The position numbers were made by a program, and so were the translations under genes. The notes under the pieces are model-generated. The model worked only from the letters and a program-made list of their open reading frames with translations. It did no database searches and was not told the origin of the DNA. DNA of 64,000 nt from an uncultured Halomonas sp. GTDB taxonomy: Bacteria > Pseudomonadota > Gammaproteobacteria > Pseudomonadales > Halomonadaceae. The DNA lies in contig NZ_CANLFS010000018.1 in the NCBI RefSeq assembly GCF_947490095.1, forward strand, positions 1-64,000, given 5' to 3'. Below are positions 1 through 9,195 of this stretch, piece after piece; positions within the stretch are counted from its first letter, which is position 1; the number at the start of each line of letters is the position of its first letter.

Positions 1-253
1 AACGTTTGCTCGTTGCCGGCAGCGGATGCGTACTTTACGGCTTTCCCCTCCGGCCTGCAAGCCCTCGGCGTAAAAAGGTGTCGGGACCATGGCCGACCAT
101 CGACTCAACCGCCCCGAGGGTCACTCGCCCCGTCCACATGCCGGTGTCGCGACGGGCCTGTGGATAGGCCTCCCCTGGTCGATGCGCCGAGAAAGCATCG
201 CCAGGCGAATAAAGAAGAAAACCGCTTCCCGGATCATCCCGTAGAAACAACAA
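1..253. other. Intergenic region at left edge, no gene seen
   Basis: No convincing protein gene is visible here; the two short open frames have no family resemblance and poor starts. The stretch holds a leftward promoter at 32-60 and, at its right end, the tyrS terminator. In pseudomonads and relatives an rRNA operon commonly lies beyond tyrS, so this is probably the upstream part of an rrn operon lying outside the window. That last point is an inference. Confidence 0.5.
32..60 (-). promoter_or_regulatory. Strong leftward sigma70 promoter, rrn-like
   Basis: On the minus strand a -35 box TTGCAG (55-60) and a -10 box TAAAGT (32-37) are separated by exactly 17 bp. A T-run (CTTTTTACG on this strand, around 70-80) sits upstream like an UP element and a GC-rich discriminator follows the -10. 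It points out of the window, away from tyrS. The layout fits an rRNA operon P1 promoter, but the transcribed gene is not in view. Confidence 0.45.
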
Positions 254-272
254 CGCCCGCTCTCGGCGGGCG
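254..272 (-). terminator. tyrS terminator hairpin
   Basis: A perfect 7-bp stem (CGCCCGC/GCGGGCG) with a 5-nt loop lies about 30 bp beyond the tyrS stop codon. In the leftward direction it is followed by a T-rich stretch (TTGTTGTTTC). It is a plausible Rho-independent terminator for tyrS. Confidence 0.65.
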
Positions 273-302
273 CTGCAGCGTAGGTGGTCATGCCATCCGT
301 CG

Positions 303-1502
303 TTACTTGAGCGTCACGCGGGCATAGCGCTTCTTGCCTGCCTGAATGACATAGCTCTTCCCGGTATCCAGCATATGGTCGCGCTCGACGACCTCACCAT
401 CGATCCTTACCCGCCCATTGCCGAGCATATCCTTGGCCTGGGCACTGTTCTTGGTCAACTCGGAGCGGTTGAGCACGGCGGCGATCGGGGCCTGGGCGAC
501 GCCTTCAAAATCCACTTCCACCTCGGGGAGGTCCTCGGGAAGCTCCCCTTCGGCCAGCTGATTCCCCGCGGAACGGTGGGCGTTGGCGGCGGCGTCTTCG
601 CCGTGGTAGCGGCCGATCAGCTCACGCGCCAGCAGCATCTTGATATCGCGCGGGTTGGCGCCTTGCTCGACCTCACGCTTGAGCGCCTCGATCTCTTCGT
701 TGGATTTCAGCGAGAGCAGTTCGAAATAACGCCATATCAGGCTGTCCGGCATGGAGACCAGCTTGTTGAATATCGAACCCGGTGCCTCATCGACCCCTAC
801 GTAGTTGCCCAGGGACTTGGACATCTTCTGCACGCCGTCGAGCCCCTCCAGCAGCGGCAGGGTGATCACCACCTGAGGCTCCAGGCCGAAATGCTTCTGA
901 ATCTCGCGCCCCATCAGCAGGTTGAACTTCTGATCCGTGCCACCCAGCTCGATATCCGCCTTCAAGGCCACGGAGTCATAGCCCTGAACCAGCGGATAGA
1001 GGAACTCGTGGAGGGAGATCGACTGCCCACTCTTGTAGCGCTTCTCGAAATCATCGCGCTCCAGCATGCGGGCTACCGTGCTCTGCCCCGCCAGCTCGAT
1101 CATGTCGGCGGCGCTCATGGCGGTGAACCATTCCGAGTTGAAGCGCACCTCGGTCTTCTCGGGGTCGAGAATCTTGAACACCTGTTCCTTGTAGGTCTGG
1201 GCGTTGGCCTTGACCGCCTCCTGGGTGAGGGGTTTGCGCGTGACATTCTTGCCGGAGGGATCACCGATGCGCCCGGTAAAGTCGCCGATCAGGAAGACGA
1301 TCTCATGCCCCAGGTCCTGGAACTGGCGCATCTTGGTCAGCAGCACGCTATGGCCCAGGTGTAGATCCGGGGCGGTGGGGTCGAAGCCCGCCTTGATGCG
1401 CAGCTTGCGCCCGGACTCCAGCTTCTTGACCAGTTCCTCTTCCAGCAGGATCTCCTGGGTTCCCCGCTTCAGCAGCGCCAGCGCGCTCGCCACATCGCTC
1501 AT
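303..1502 (-). CDS. tyrS: Tyrosyl-tRNA synthetase
   Basis: This cytoplasmic class I aminoacyl-tRNA synthetase charges tRNA-Tyr with tyrosine. The 399-residue protein has the Rossmann-fold catalytic domain with the HIGH-type signature HLGH (residues 48-51) and a clear KMSKS loop (226-230). An S4-like RNA-binding domain fills the last 60 or so residues. Length and motif layout match the shorter, HLGH-type bacterial TyrRS found in Pseudomonas and relatives. The gene diverges from anmK, as in many gammaproteobacteria, and is followed by its own hairpin terminator. Confidence 0.97.
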   Translation of the reverse strand: MSDVASALALLKRGTQEILLEEELVKKLESGRKLRIKAGFDPTAPDLHLGHSVLLTKMRQFQDLGHEIVFLIGDFTGRIGDPSGKNVTRKPLTQEAVKANAQTYKEQVFKILDPEKTEVRFNSEWFTAMSAADMIELAGQSTVARMLERDDFEKRYKSGQSISLHEFLYPLVQGYDSVALKADIELGGTDQKFNLLMGREIQKHFGLEPQVVITLPLLEGLDGVQKMSKSLGNYVGVDEAPGSIFNKLVSMPDSLIWRYFELLSLKSNEEIEALKREVEQGANPRDIKMLLARELIGRYHGEDAAANAHRSAGNQLAEGELPEDLPEVEVDFEGVAQAPIAAVLNRSELTKNSAQAKDMLGNGRVRIDGEVVERDHMLDTGKSYVIQAGKKRYARVTLK

Positions 1503-1613
1503 CGTCTCCTACTCCATGCATAAGGTTGACCGGCCCGACGGGACCATCGAATGGGGCAGGATGGTAGCATGAGTCATCGCCTTACGCTGACACCACACGA
1601 CTCGGGAGCCCCC

Positions 1614-2753
1614 ATGCCTCTATATATCGGTCTGATGTCCGGCACCAGCCTGGACGGTCTCGATGCCGCCCTGATAGAGGTCGACCCCGGACCGAATGGC
1701 GGCCGGCCCCGCCTGCTGGCCAGCCATGCCGAGCCCATGCCGCCGCGGTTACGGACGCTGCTATGGGAGCTCTGCCACGCCAGCCGGGCCAGCTTCGCCG
1801 AACTGGCGGCGGCCGAGGAGGCCTTCTGCCGGCTTCAGGCACACGCCGTCGCCGCCCTCTTGAAGGCCAGTCACACGTCGCCTGACGCGGTGGAGGCCAT
1901 CGGCAGCCATGGCCAGACCATCGAGCACGCCCCCTACGGTCATGACGGCGGCCCCGCCTATACCCTGCAGCTCGACAACCCCAGTCGCCTGGCCGAGCTC
2001 ACCGGCATCACGGTCGTGGCTGACTTCCGGCGTCGCGACCTGGCGGCCGGCGGCCAGGCGGCGCCACTGGCGCCGGCCTTCCATCGGGCCCTGTTCCAGG
2101 CCCCGCAGGAGTGGCGACTGGTCCTCAACCTCGGGGGGTTCGCCAACTTGACGCTGCTGCCTCCCGACGAGGATACCCGCGCCCCCCTGGGCTTCGATTC
2201 GGGCCCCGCCAATGCCCTGCTGGACGCCTGGCATGCGCGCCACCGGGGCGGTGCCTTCGATGCCGATGGCGCCTGGGCAGCCTCGGGCAGGGTCGACGAG
2301 GCACTCCTGGCACGCCTGCTGGAAGAGCCCTTCTTCCACCTGCCACCGCCCCGCAGCACCGGCCGCGAGCTGTTTCATCTCGACTGGCTGGCCGAACGGC
2401 TAGGCGGTCAGGAGCGCCCGGAGGACGTGCAGGCCACCCTGGCCGAACTGACGGCGGCGAGCGTGGCGCTGGCGGTAGAGATGGCCCGGGAGCGTTTCGC
2501 TGCCCCACCCGCGGCGCAGCTGATTCCCTGTGGCGGCGGTGCCCATAATCGCGACCTTTTGGGTCGACTGTCGCGGCGCCTGCCGGACACCACTCTCGGC
2601 GACAGCGCCGAGTGGGGCTGGCACGCCGACTGGCTGGAGGCCGGCGCCTTCGCCTGGCTGGCCTGGCGACGCCTGGCCCGACTCCCGGGCAACCTGCCCA
2701 GTGTCACCGGCGCCGCGGGCCCTCGAGTGCTGGGAGGGGTCTACGCCGCCTGA
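1614..2753 (+). CDS. anmK: Anhydro-N-acetylmuramic acid kinase
   Basis: AnmK phosphorylates and opens 1,6-anhydro-MurNAc released from peptidoglycan turnover, giving MurNAc-6-phosphate for recycling. The 379-residue protein begins with the family signature GLMSGTSLDGLDAAL and carries the sugar-kinase/actin-fold pattern, including GSHGQT, DFRRRDLAAGGQGAP-like and PCGGGAHN segments. I chose the ATG at 1614 because a GGGAG ribosome site precedes it and the signature then starts at residue 6. In-frame ATGs at 1551 and 1569 would only add an atypical leader. The gene is divergent from tyrS. Confidence 0.95.
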   Translation: MPLYIGLMSGTSLDGLDAALIEVDPGPNGGRPRLLASHAEPMPPRLRTLLWELCHASRASFAELAAAEEAFCRLQAHAVAALLKASHTSPDAVEAIGSHGQTIEHAPYGHDGGPAYTLQLDNPSRLAELTGITVVADFRRRDLAAGGQAAPLAPAFHRALFQAPQEWRLVLNLGGFANLTLLPPDEDTRAPLGFDSGPANALLDAWHARHRGGAFDADGAWAASGRVDEALLARLLEEPFFHLPPPRSTGRELFHLDWLAERLGGQERPEDVQATLAELTAASVALAVEMARERFAAPPAAQLIPCGGGAHNRDLLGRLSRRLPDTTLGDSAEWGWHADWLEAGAFAWLAWRRLARLPGNLPSVTGAAGPRVLGGVYAA

Positions 2754-2773
2754 CGAATGCCTGGGCCACCGGC

Positions 2774-3802
2774 TCAGATGACGCCCCTGGCCTTGGCCTG
2801 AGCCTCGTCATGGGCCACGACGTTATCCGCCACCAGCCTGGCCAGCGATGCATCGAGGGTCTGCATGCCCAAACCGCCACCGGTCTGGATGGCCGAGTAG
2901 ATCTGCGCCACCTTGTCCTCACGAATCAGGTTGCGCACCGCCGCCGTGGCCACCAGGATTTCATGGGCCGCCACCCGCCCCCCACTCATGCGCTTGAGCA
3001 GGGTCTGGGAGACCACCGCCTGCAGCGACTCCGAGAGCATCGAACGCACCATGGACTTCTCATCGCCGGGGAAGACATCGATGATCCTGTCGATGGTCTT
3101 GGCCGCGGAGGTGGTATGCAGGGTGGCGAACACCAGATGGCCGGTCTCGGCGGCGGTCAGCGCCAGCCGGATGGTTTCCAGGTCACGCAGTTCGCCGACC
3201 AGGATGATGTCCGGGTCCTCGCGCAGGGCGCTGCGCAGTGCCGGGGCAAAGCCATGGGTATCGCGATGCACCTCGCGCTGATTGACCAGGCAGCGCTTGG
3301 AGCCGTGAACGAACTCCACCGGGTCCTCGATGGTCAGGATATGCTCATGGCGATGCTCATTGATGTCATCGATCATCGCCGCCAGGGTGGTGCTCTTGCC
3401 CGAGCCGGTGGGGCCGGTGACCAGTACCAGGCCACGCGGCAGCATGGAGAGCCGCCGAAACGCCTGCCCCAGCCCCAGGTCCTCGAGGGTCAGCACCTCG
3501 GTGGGAATGGTACGAAACACCGCCCCCGCGCCACGGGCCTGATGAAAGGCGTTAACACGGAAGCGCGAGACCCCCGGCAGTTCGAAGGAGAAGTCGGTTT
3601 CCAGGTACTCCTCGTAGTCGCGGCGCTGACGATCCGCCATGATGGCGTGGATCAGCCCGCGAACCTCGCTATCGTCCAAGGCCGGCATTTCGAGCCGACG
3701 AATGTCGCCATCCACACGAATCATCGGCGCCAGGCCGGCCGAAAGATGGAGATCCGAGGCGTTCTGCTTTGCCGAGAACGTCAGCAATTCGGTAATATCC
3801 AT
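2774..3802 (-). CDS. pilT: Type IV pilus retraction ATPase PilT
   Basis: PilT is the hexameric cytoplasmic ATPase that powers type IV pilus retraction and twitching motility. The 342 residues start with the typical MDITELLTFSAKQNASDLH opening. A Walker A motif GPTGSGKST lies near residue 130, followed by Asp and His boxes and a variant of the PilT-specific AIRNLIRE motif (AAVRNLIRE) near residue 285. Length and termini match Pseudomonas PilT rather than PilU. No other pilus genes lie in the window; the divergent yggS neighbour is the usual context. Confidence 0.96.
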   Translation of the reverse strand: MDITELLTFSAKQNASDLHLSAGLAPMIRVDGDIRRLEMPALDDSEVRGLIHAIMADRQRRDYEEYLETDFSFELPGVSRFRVNAFHQARGAGAVFRTIPTEVLTLEDLGLGQAFRRLSMLPRGLVLVTGPTGSGKSTTLAAMIDDINEHRHEHILTIEDPVEFVHGSKRCLVNQREVHRDTHGFAPALRSALREDPDIILVGELRDLETIRLALTAAETGHLVFATLHTTSAAKTIDRIIDVFPGDEKSMVRSMLSESLQAVVSQTLLKRMSGGRVAAHEILVATAAVRNLIREDKVAQIYSAIQTGGGLGMQTLDASLARLVADNVVAHDEAQAKARGVI

Positions 3803-3863
3803 GCGTTTCCCCCGCTCCCGCTATGGTGCGTCTTGTGAGAATCAGAATGACAGAGCCCGAGAC

Positions 3864-4571
3864 ATGACGGAGCCGGCAATCTCCGAATCCCTTGCCACCG
3901 CCCGACGGCGCCTGACCGACGCCCTGGCAGAGGCCGGCCGCCCGGTGGCCGACGCCCGCCTGCTGGCGGTAAGCAAGACCAAGCCCGCCGCCATGATTCG
4001 CGAGGCCTGGCACCTGGGCCAGCGCGATTTCGGCGAAAACTATGTTCAGGAAGCCCTGGACAAGCAGGCGGCCCTGGCCGACCTCGAGGGCATCGCATGG
4101 CATTTCATCGGCCCGCTGCAATCGAACAAGACCCGCGAGGTGGCCGAGCACTTCGCCTGGGTTCATAGCGTAGACCGCGTGAAGATTGCCCGCCGCCTCA
4201 ATGATCAACGTCCGGCCGCCCTCGAGCCGCTGGATATCTGCCTGCAGGTCAATATCAGTGCCGAGGCCTCCAAGTCCGGGGCATCCCTGGCGGAGCTGCC
4301 GGCACTGGTCGAGGCCATACTGGGCATGCCGCGACTGCGCCTGCGCGGCCTGATGGCGATCCCCGCACCGGCCCAGGGCCGAACCGCCCAGCGCGCCCCC
4401 ATGGCCCGGCTGCGCGAGGCCCTCGAGGAACTCCGCAAGCGCTTCCCCGATGCCCCGCTGGACACCCTCTCCATGGGCATGAGCGATGATCTGGAGGCCG
4501 CCGTACTCGAGGGAGCCACCCTGGTGCGCCTGGGCACCGCCATCTTCGGGGTCAGGCAGCGACACGACTAA
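3864..4571 (+). CDS. yggS: PLP homeostasis protein YggS/PLPBP
   Basis: YggS proteins bind pyridoxal 5-phosphate and help keep free PLP and some amino acid pools in balance; no catalytic reaction is established. The 235-residue alanine-racemase-like barrel has the PLP lysine in LLAVSKTKP, the DFGENYVQE segment, HFIGPLQSNK and the C-terminal MGMSDDLEAA. The start at 3864 gives the canonical length; an upstream open extension to 3639 runs back over the pilT start region and is not credible. It lies just upstream of proC, the usual neighbour. Confidence 0.94.
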   Translation: MTEPAISESLATARRRLTDALAEAGRPVADARLLAVSKTKPAAMIREAWHLGQRDFGENYVQEALDKQAALADLEGIAWHFIGPLQSNKTREVAEHFAWVHSVDRVKIARRLNDQRPAALEPLDICLQVNISAEASKSGASLAELPALVEAILGMPRLRLRGLMAIPAPAQGRTAQRAPMARLREALEELRKRFPDAPLDTLSMGMSDDLEAAVLEGATLVRLGTAIFGVRQRHD

Positions 4572-4580
4572 TCCAACGCC

Positions 4581-4601
4581 GCGGCCGCCAGGGGCGGCCG
4601 C
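4581..4601. terminator. GC hairpin between yggS and proC
   Basis: A perfect 9-bp stem, GCGGCCGCC with GGCGGCCGC and a 3-nt loop, lies 10 bp after the yggS stop. No T-run follows, so it may be a weak or Rho-assisted terminator or an RNA-stabilising hairpin rather than a strong intrinsic terminator. Confidence 0.4.
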
Positions 4602-4628
4602 CTTCAGCGAGTCATATAGGACATCTCC

Positions 4629-5453
4629 ATGGCAAACCGAGTCACCTTTATCGGCGCCGGCAACATGGCCGGCGCCATCATCGGCGGCATGATCGAAAGC
4701 GGCTTCGGTGCCGACAGCATCACCGCCACCTCACGCCATGACGCCGGGCTGGCCCCGCTGCGTGAGCGGCTCGGCATTCACACCACCACCGACAACGTCG
4801 CGGCGGTGGCCGAGGCCGACGTGGTGATACTGGCCGTCAAGCCGCAGGTCATGCGCCAGGTATGCGAGGACCTGCACGACGCCATCCAGGCCCGCCGCCC
4901 GTTGGTCATCTCGGTGGCCGCCGGCCTGTCCGCCGAGACCCTCGAGCGCTGGCTGGGCGGTGACCTGCCGCTGGTACGCTGCATGCCCAATACACCCTCG
5001 CTGGTCGGCGCCGGCGCCTCCGGGCTCTACGCCAATGCCCGGGTCGACGAGGCCCGGCGCCATCTGGCGACCGAGCTGATGGAGGCCGTGGGCCTGGTGG
5101 AGTGGGTGGACGATGAGTCCCTGCTGGAGGCCGTCACCGCCGTCTCCGGCAGCGCCCCCGCCTACTTCTTCCTGATGTTCGAGGCCATGGAGGCCGCCGG
5201 CGTCGAGCAGGGGCTCCCCGCGGATACCGCTCGCCGCCTGGCCATGCAGACGGCCTTCGGGGCGGCGAAGATGGCCATGGCCAGCGACGAATCGCCCGCC
5301 CAGCTCAAGCGCAATGTGATGTCGCCCGGTGGCACGACCGAGCGTGCCATCGAGCATCTGGAGCAGGCAGGCCTGCGCACCATCCTGGCCGAGGCCATGA
5401 ACGCCTGTGCGACGCGGGCCGGCGAGATGGCCACCGAACTCGACAAGAACTGA
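4629..5453 (+). CDS. proC: Pyrroline-5-carboxylate reductase
   Basis: ProC performs the last step of proline synthesis, reducing 1-pyrroline-5-carboxylate with NAD(P)H. The 274-residue protein has an N-terminal dinucleotide fold (FIGAGNMAGAIIGG, residues 5-18). The family signature near the C-terminus runs through SPGGTTERAIEHLE. Proline is both a building block and a compatible solute in halophiles, though nothing in the sequence shows an osmotic role. It sits between yggS and yggT in the standard order. Confidence 0.96.
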   Translation: MANRVTFIGAGNMAGAIIGGMIESGFGADSITATSRHDAGLAPLRERLGIHTTTDNVAAVAEADVVILAVKPQVMRQVCEDLHDAIQARRPLVISVAAGLSAETLERWLGGDLPLVRCMPNTPSLVGAGASGLYANARVDEARRHLATELMEAVGLVEWVDDESLLEAVTAVSGSAPAYFFLMFEAMEAAGVEQGLPADTARRLAMQTAFGAAKMAMASDESPAQLKRNVMSPGGTTERAIEHLEQAGLRTILAEAMNACATRAGEMATELDKN

Positions 5454-5507
5454 GTCCCGGCGTACCGATACGCCACGCGACATCCAACCAATCCTGAGGA
5501 GGCCCCT

Positions 5508-6101
5508 ATGGGCAGTCAACTGGGCAGCGCCGGCCTGACGCTGATCAACACCCTGGTCAATATCTATATCTTCCTGCTGATGCTGCGCCTGCTCCTGCAG
5601 GCCTCCCGTGCAGACTACTTCAACCCCATCAGCCAGTCGGTGGTCAAGGTCACCCAGCCGGCGGTCCGCCCCTTCCAGAGCTTCCTGGGGCCGGTGATGG
5701 GCCGCTTCGACCTGGCCACCCTGGCCTGCGGCCTGGTGGTCAAGGCGGTCAGCATCGTGCTGATCCTGCAGATCGCGGGCTTCGGCATGCCGCCCATCGC
5801 GGGGGTGGCCATCGGTGCCGTGGCGGCGCTGGCCAACGCCATTCTCAAGATCTACTTCTTCGCGCTGATCATGATGATCATCCTCAGCTGGGTGGCCCCC
5901 AACGCCAGCCATCCCGGGGCCCTGCTGGTCATGCAGCTGCTCGAACCGATCATGGCGCCGGTGCGCAAGGTGATCCCGCCGCTGGGCATGATTGACCTGT
6001 CGCCCATCTTCGTCTTCATCGCCATCAGCCTGATCGATGGTATCGTGGTGACCTCGCTGACCCGTGCCGCCGGACTCGCCGGCGCCCTGGTAGGGCTCTG
6101 A
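5508..6101 (+). CDS. yggT: YggT family membrane protein
   Basis: This is a 197-residue integral membrane protein with two YGGT repeats. Hydrophobic segments lie at roughly residues 8-28, 60-95, 100-130 and 165-185. A strong ribosome site (GAGGAGG) lies 5 nt before the ATG. The family is widespread next to proC and yggS and has been linked to osmotic or ion stress and to division or membrane organisation in other bacteria, but its exact job is unsettled. Confidence 0.9.
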   Translation: MGSQLGSAGLTLINTLVNIYIFLLMLRLLLQASRADYFNPISQSVVKVTQPAVRPFQSFLGPVMGRFDLATLACGLVVKAVSIVLILQIAGFGMPPIAGVAIGAVAALANAILKIYFFALIMMIILSWVAPNASHPGALLVMQLLEPIMAPVRKVIPPLGMIDLSPIFVFIAISLIDGIVVTSLTRAAGLAGALVGL

Positions 6102-6148
6102 CAACAGCGGCAAACACTTCCTCGCAACGACGGGAGACGGAAGGACTG

Positions 6149-7306
6149 ATGCCCGAGATCGCACGCGACTCGGTCGGCCTGGTGACGCCCCAGACGGCTC
6201 ACTTCGACGACCCTCTTGACCTGGCCTGCGGCATGACGCTGCCGGCCTATGACCTCGTCTACGAGACCTACGGCACCCTCAACGCCGAGCGCTCCAACGC
6301 CGTGCTGATCTGCCATGCTCTCTCTGGCCACCACCACGCCGCCGGCTACCACGACGCCGAGGAGCGCAAACCGGGCTGGTGGGACGCGCATATCGGCCCC
6401 GGCAAGTCCATCGACACCGAGCGCTTCTTCGTGGTCTCGCTCAATAACCTCGGCGGCTGTCACGGCAGCACCGGCCCGGCCAGCCTCAATCCCGAGACGG
6501 GTCGCCTGTGGGGCCCGGAGTTTCCGATGATGACCGTGGGCGACTGGGTGCACAGCCAGGCCCGGCTGGCCGACCGCCTGGGCATCGAGCGCTTCGCCGC
6601 GGTCATCGGCGGCAGCCTCGGCGGCATGCAGGCACTGCAGTGGTCCCTGAGCTACCCGGAGCGGGTCGCCAGTGCCGCCGTCATCGCCGCCACGCCCAAG
6701 CTCTCGGCCCAGAATATCGCCTTCAACGAGGTCGCCCGCCAGGCCATTCGCTCCGATCCCGAGTTTCATGACGGCTGGTATGCCGAGCATTCGGCGATCC
6801 CCCGGCGCGGGCTCAAGCTGGCCCGCATGGTCGGGCACATCACCTATCTCTCCGAAGACGCCATGGGCCACAAGTTCGGCCGCGACCTGCGCAGCGATGA
6901 GTTCAACTTCGGCTATGGCGTCGAGTTCCAGGTCGAATCCTACCTGCGCTATCAGGGAGACACCTTCTCCACGTCCTTCGACGCCAACACCTACCTGCTG
7001 ATGACCAAGGCGCTGGACTACTTCGACCCGGCCTCCCTGCACGACGGTGACCTGGCCCAAGCCCTGGCACCGGCCCGCTGCCCCTTCCTGGTGGCCAGCT
7101 TCACCACCGACTGGCGCTTCCCGCCGTCCCGCTCCCGGGAACTGGTCGACGCCCTGATTCGTGCCGGCAAGCCGGTCAGCTATGCCAACATCGACTCGCG
7201 TCACGGCCACGATGCCTTTTTGATGCCCGAGCCTCGCTACCAGGCGGTATTCGCCGCCTTCATGTCGCGGGTGGCTCGGGACCTGGGCCTGGAGGACTCC
7301 CCATGA
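6149..7306 (+). CDS. metX: Homoserine O-acyltransferase MetX
   Basis: MetX activates homoserine by O-acylation (acetyl or succinyl) as the first committed step of methionine synthesis. The 385-residue alpha/beta hydrolase carries the nucleophile elbow GGSLGGMQ with Ser156, the early [11 protein letters not shown] motif, and the catalytic Asp/His pair near the C-terminus (SRHGHDAF). In this lineage many MetX enzymes paired with MetW use succinyl-CoA, so acyl specificity should not be assumed from the name. The stop codon overlaps the metW start, indicating translational coupling. Confidence 0.95.
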   Translation: MPEIARDSVGLVTPQTAHFDDPLDLACGMTLPAYDLVYETYGTLNAERSNAVLICHALSGHHHAAGYHDAEERKPGWWDAHIGPGKSIDTERFFVVSLNNLGGCHGSTGPASLNPETGRLWGPEFPMMTVGDWVHSQARLADRLGIERFAAVIGGSLGGMQALQWSLSYPERVASAAVIAATPKLSAQNIAFNEVARQAIRSDPEFHDGWYAEHSAIPRRGLKLARMVGHITYLSEDAMGHKFGRDLRSDEFNFGYGVEFQVESYLRYQGDTFSTSFDANTYLLMTKALDYFDPASLHDGDLAQALAPARCPFLVASFTTDWRFPPSRSRELVDALIRAGKPVSYANIDSRHGHDAFLMPEPRYQAVFAAFMSRVARDLGLEDSP

Positions 7307-7899
7307 ACCGCGCGGACCTCAAGCTGATCCATGAATGGGTGCCCCAGGGCGCGCATATTCTCGACCTGGCCTGCGGCGACGGCACCCTGCTCGACGCCCT
7401 GGCCCGCGACAAGGGAGTCACCGGCTACGGCCTGGAGATCGACCCCGAAGGCATCACCGCCTGTGTCGCCAAGGGGGTCAACGTCATCGAACAGAATATC
7501 GACGATGGGCTGGCCAACTTCGACGACCAGGCCTGCGACCTGGTGGTGATGACCCAGGCCCTCCAGGCCTTGCGGCGCCCCGATCGCGCCCTCGACGAGA
7601 TGTTCCGGGTGGCCGACGAGGCCATCATCACCTTCCCCAACTTCGCCTACTGGCGCCACCGGGTGCACCTGGGCATCCGCGGCTATATGCCGGTCTCCAA
7701 GTCGCTGCCCCACGCCTGGTACGACACGCCCAACATTCACCTGTCGACCTTCAACGATTTCGAACAACTCTGCCGCGACAAGGGGCTGGTCATCGTCGAC
7801 CGGGCGGTGGGCATCGGCGACCACGAGGGCCACTGGACCTCGCGGCTGTGGCCCAACCTGTTCGGCGAGATCGCCATCTTCCGGGTCACCCGCGGCTGA
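7303..7899 (+). CDS. metW: Methionine biosynthesis protein MetW
   Basis: MetW is a small SAM-methyltransferase-fold protein that acts with MetX; in characterised bacteria it is needed for full homoserine acyltransferase activity. The 198 residues show a glycine-rich motif I ([15 protein letters not shown], about 20-34), the GLEID acidic loop and a MetW-type [10 protein letters not shown] segment. The ATG overlaps the metX stop by 4 nt (ATGA), typical of the metXW pair. Confidence 0.95.
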   Translation: MNRADLKLIHEWVPQGAHILDLACGDGTLLDALARDKGVTGYGLEIDPEGITACVAKGVNVIEQNIDDGLANFDDQACDLVVMTQALQALRRPDRALDEMFRVADEAIITFPNFAYWRHRVHLGIRGYMPVSKSLPHAWYDTPNIHLSTFNDFEQLCRDKGLVIVDRAVGIGDHEGHWTSRLWPNLFGEIAIFRVTRG

Positions 7900-7941
7900 C
7901 CCAAAAGCCATCAGCGATAGACGGCAAGAGGCAAGACGACG

Positions 7942-8394
7942 ATGCGAAGCCTTGTGAGCGCCCTGTTACTCGGCGCAATGATGATGCTGACCGGTACCGC
8001 TACCGCCCAGCAGTTCGAACGGATCGGCGACGTCGAGATTCACTACAGTGCGGTGGCCACCAGCTTCCTGCCCGAGGCGGTGGCCCGCGACCACCAGATC
8101 CAGCGCAACCCGGCGCTGGCGCTGCTCAACGTCAGCGTGCTCGAAAAGCGCGAGGATGGCACCACCCGCAGCGTACCGGCCAGGGTCGATGGCCGGGTGG
8201 GCGGCGTAGGCGAGCATGCCGATGACAGCCCGTTGAGCTTTCGCACCCTGCGCATCGGCGACACGCCCTCACAGGTCGCGGTGTTTCGCATCGACGACGG
8301 CGCGCCAATGCGCTTCGACCTGGAGGTGTATCACGACCGCAACGGCGAACCCGCCCATGTGCAGTTTATCCAACGCTTCTATATCGACCGTTAA
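7942..8394 (+). CDS. Exported DUF4426 protein
   Basis: This 150-residue protein has an N-terminal signal peptide (positive start, hydrophobic LVSALLLGAMMMLTG, cleavage probably after TATA-Q near residue 22). It is therefore expected in the periplasm. The mature part resembles the DUF4426 family found downstream of metW in Pseudomonas and relatives; function unknown. Its stop codon lies in the first copy of a three-fold 16-bp repeat that also supplies the stop of the convergent sfsA gene. Confidence 0.8.
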   Translation: MRSLVSALLLGAMMMLTGTATAQQFERIGDVEIHYSAVATSFLPEAVARDHQIQRNPALALLNVSVLEKREDGTTRSVPARVDGRVGGVGEHADDSPLSFRTLRIGDTPSQVAVFRIDDGAPMRFDLEVYHDRNGEPAHVQFIQRFYIDR

Positions 8395-8430
8395 CCGCAC
8401 CGACCGTTAACCGCACCGACCGTTAACCGC
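8385..8430. repeat. Three 16-bp tandem repeats across convergent stops
   Basis: The unit CGACCGTTAACCGCAC occurs twice in full (8385-8400, 8401-8416) and once lacking its last two bases (8417-8430). Each unit contains GTTAAC, which reads as a TAA stop on both strands. The first copy ends the DUF4426 gene and the third ends sfsA. Confidence 0.9.
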
Positions 8431-9184
8431 CGCTGAAGCGGCGCTGAAGCGTCACGGGCAGTTCGGCATCCAGGCATATGGCCACCGGCACCCCGTCGCG
8501 GCGCCGCACCCGGCAGCGGCGTGCCAGCACCTCCACGCCTCGCCCCGCCGCCTCGCGCAGGGTGGCCGCATAGGCGGGGTCCAGGTGCTCGGCGGGGGCG
8601 ACATCGTTGATGCCCTCGTGGGCCACGCAGAACAGCAGCACCGCGCGCTGCCCCGCTTCCGCCAGCGCCATCAGTGCCTCCAGGTGCTTCCTGCCGCGTT
8701 CGCTCACCGCATCCGGAAAGTAGCCATGCCCGTCGCTTTCCCTGAGCGTCACCTGCTTGACCTCCACGAAGGCCGTGCCGCGTTCGGGGTCATCGAGACG
8801 AAAGTCGATCCGCGAGGCCTTCTCGCCCTCGGTGGCGACCGGCGCCTCGCGTCGCAGGTCGGCATACCCCCTCAATGCCGACACCCACCCGCCACGCAGC
8901 GCCTCTTCGACGATGCGATTGGCGCGCCCGGTCTGCACCGAGGCCATCGCCAGGCTGCCATCGGGCTGAGGCAGCTCGATCAGCTCCCAGGTCCATGCCA
9001 GCTTGCGCCTGGGATTATCGCTGGGCGATAGCCATACCCGGCAGCCCGGCATGTTGACCGCACGCATGGAGCCGGTATTGGGACAGTGGGCTACCACCTC
9101 ACGGCCATCATCGAGCCGCACATCCGCCAGGAAGCGCTTGTAGCGGCGCAGCAGAACACCGCCGACCAACGGAGGATAGTCCAT
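8423..9184 (-). CDS. sfsA: Sugar fermentation stimulation protein SfsA
   Basis: SfsA is a conserved cytoplasmic nucleic-acid-binding/nuclease-like protein, named from maltose-gene stimulation in E. coli; its cellular role is poorly defined. The 253 residues show the RRYKRFLADV start, VAHCPNTGSM, the acidic pair in RIDFRL and VEVKQVTL, and the later HEGINDVAPAEHLDP region. It is the second gene of a leftward pair, 11 bp behind the aminotransferase gene. Its stop lies in a tandem repeat shared with the convergent DUF4426 gene. Confidence 0.93.
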   Translation of the reverse strand: MDYPPLVGGVLLRRYKRFLADVRLDDGREVVAHCPNTGSMRAVNMPGCRVWLSPSDNPRRKLAWTWELIELPQPDGSLAMASVQTGRANRIVEEALRGGWVSALRGYADLRREAPVATEGEKASRIDFRLDDPERGTAFVEVKQVTLRESDGHGYFPDAVSERGRKHLEALMALAEAGQRAVLLFCVAHEGINDVAPAEHLDPAYAATLREAAGRGVEVLARRCRVRRRDGVPVAICLDAELPVTLQRRFSGG

Positions 9185-9195
9185 GCATTCGTTCC

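Noticed and set aside
13..327. Short open frames in the left-edge region
   Set aside because: They have no ribosome site, no recognisable composition or family, and overlap the predicted promoter and terminator.
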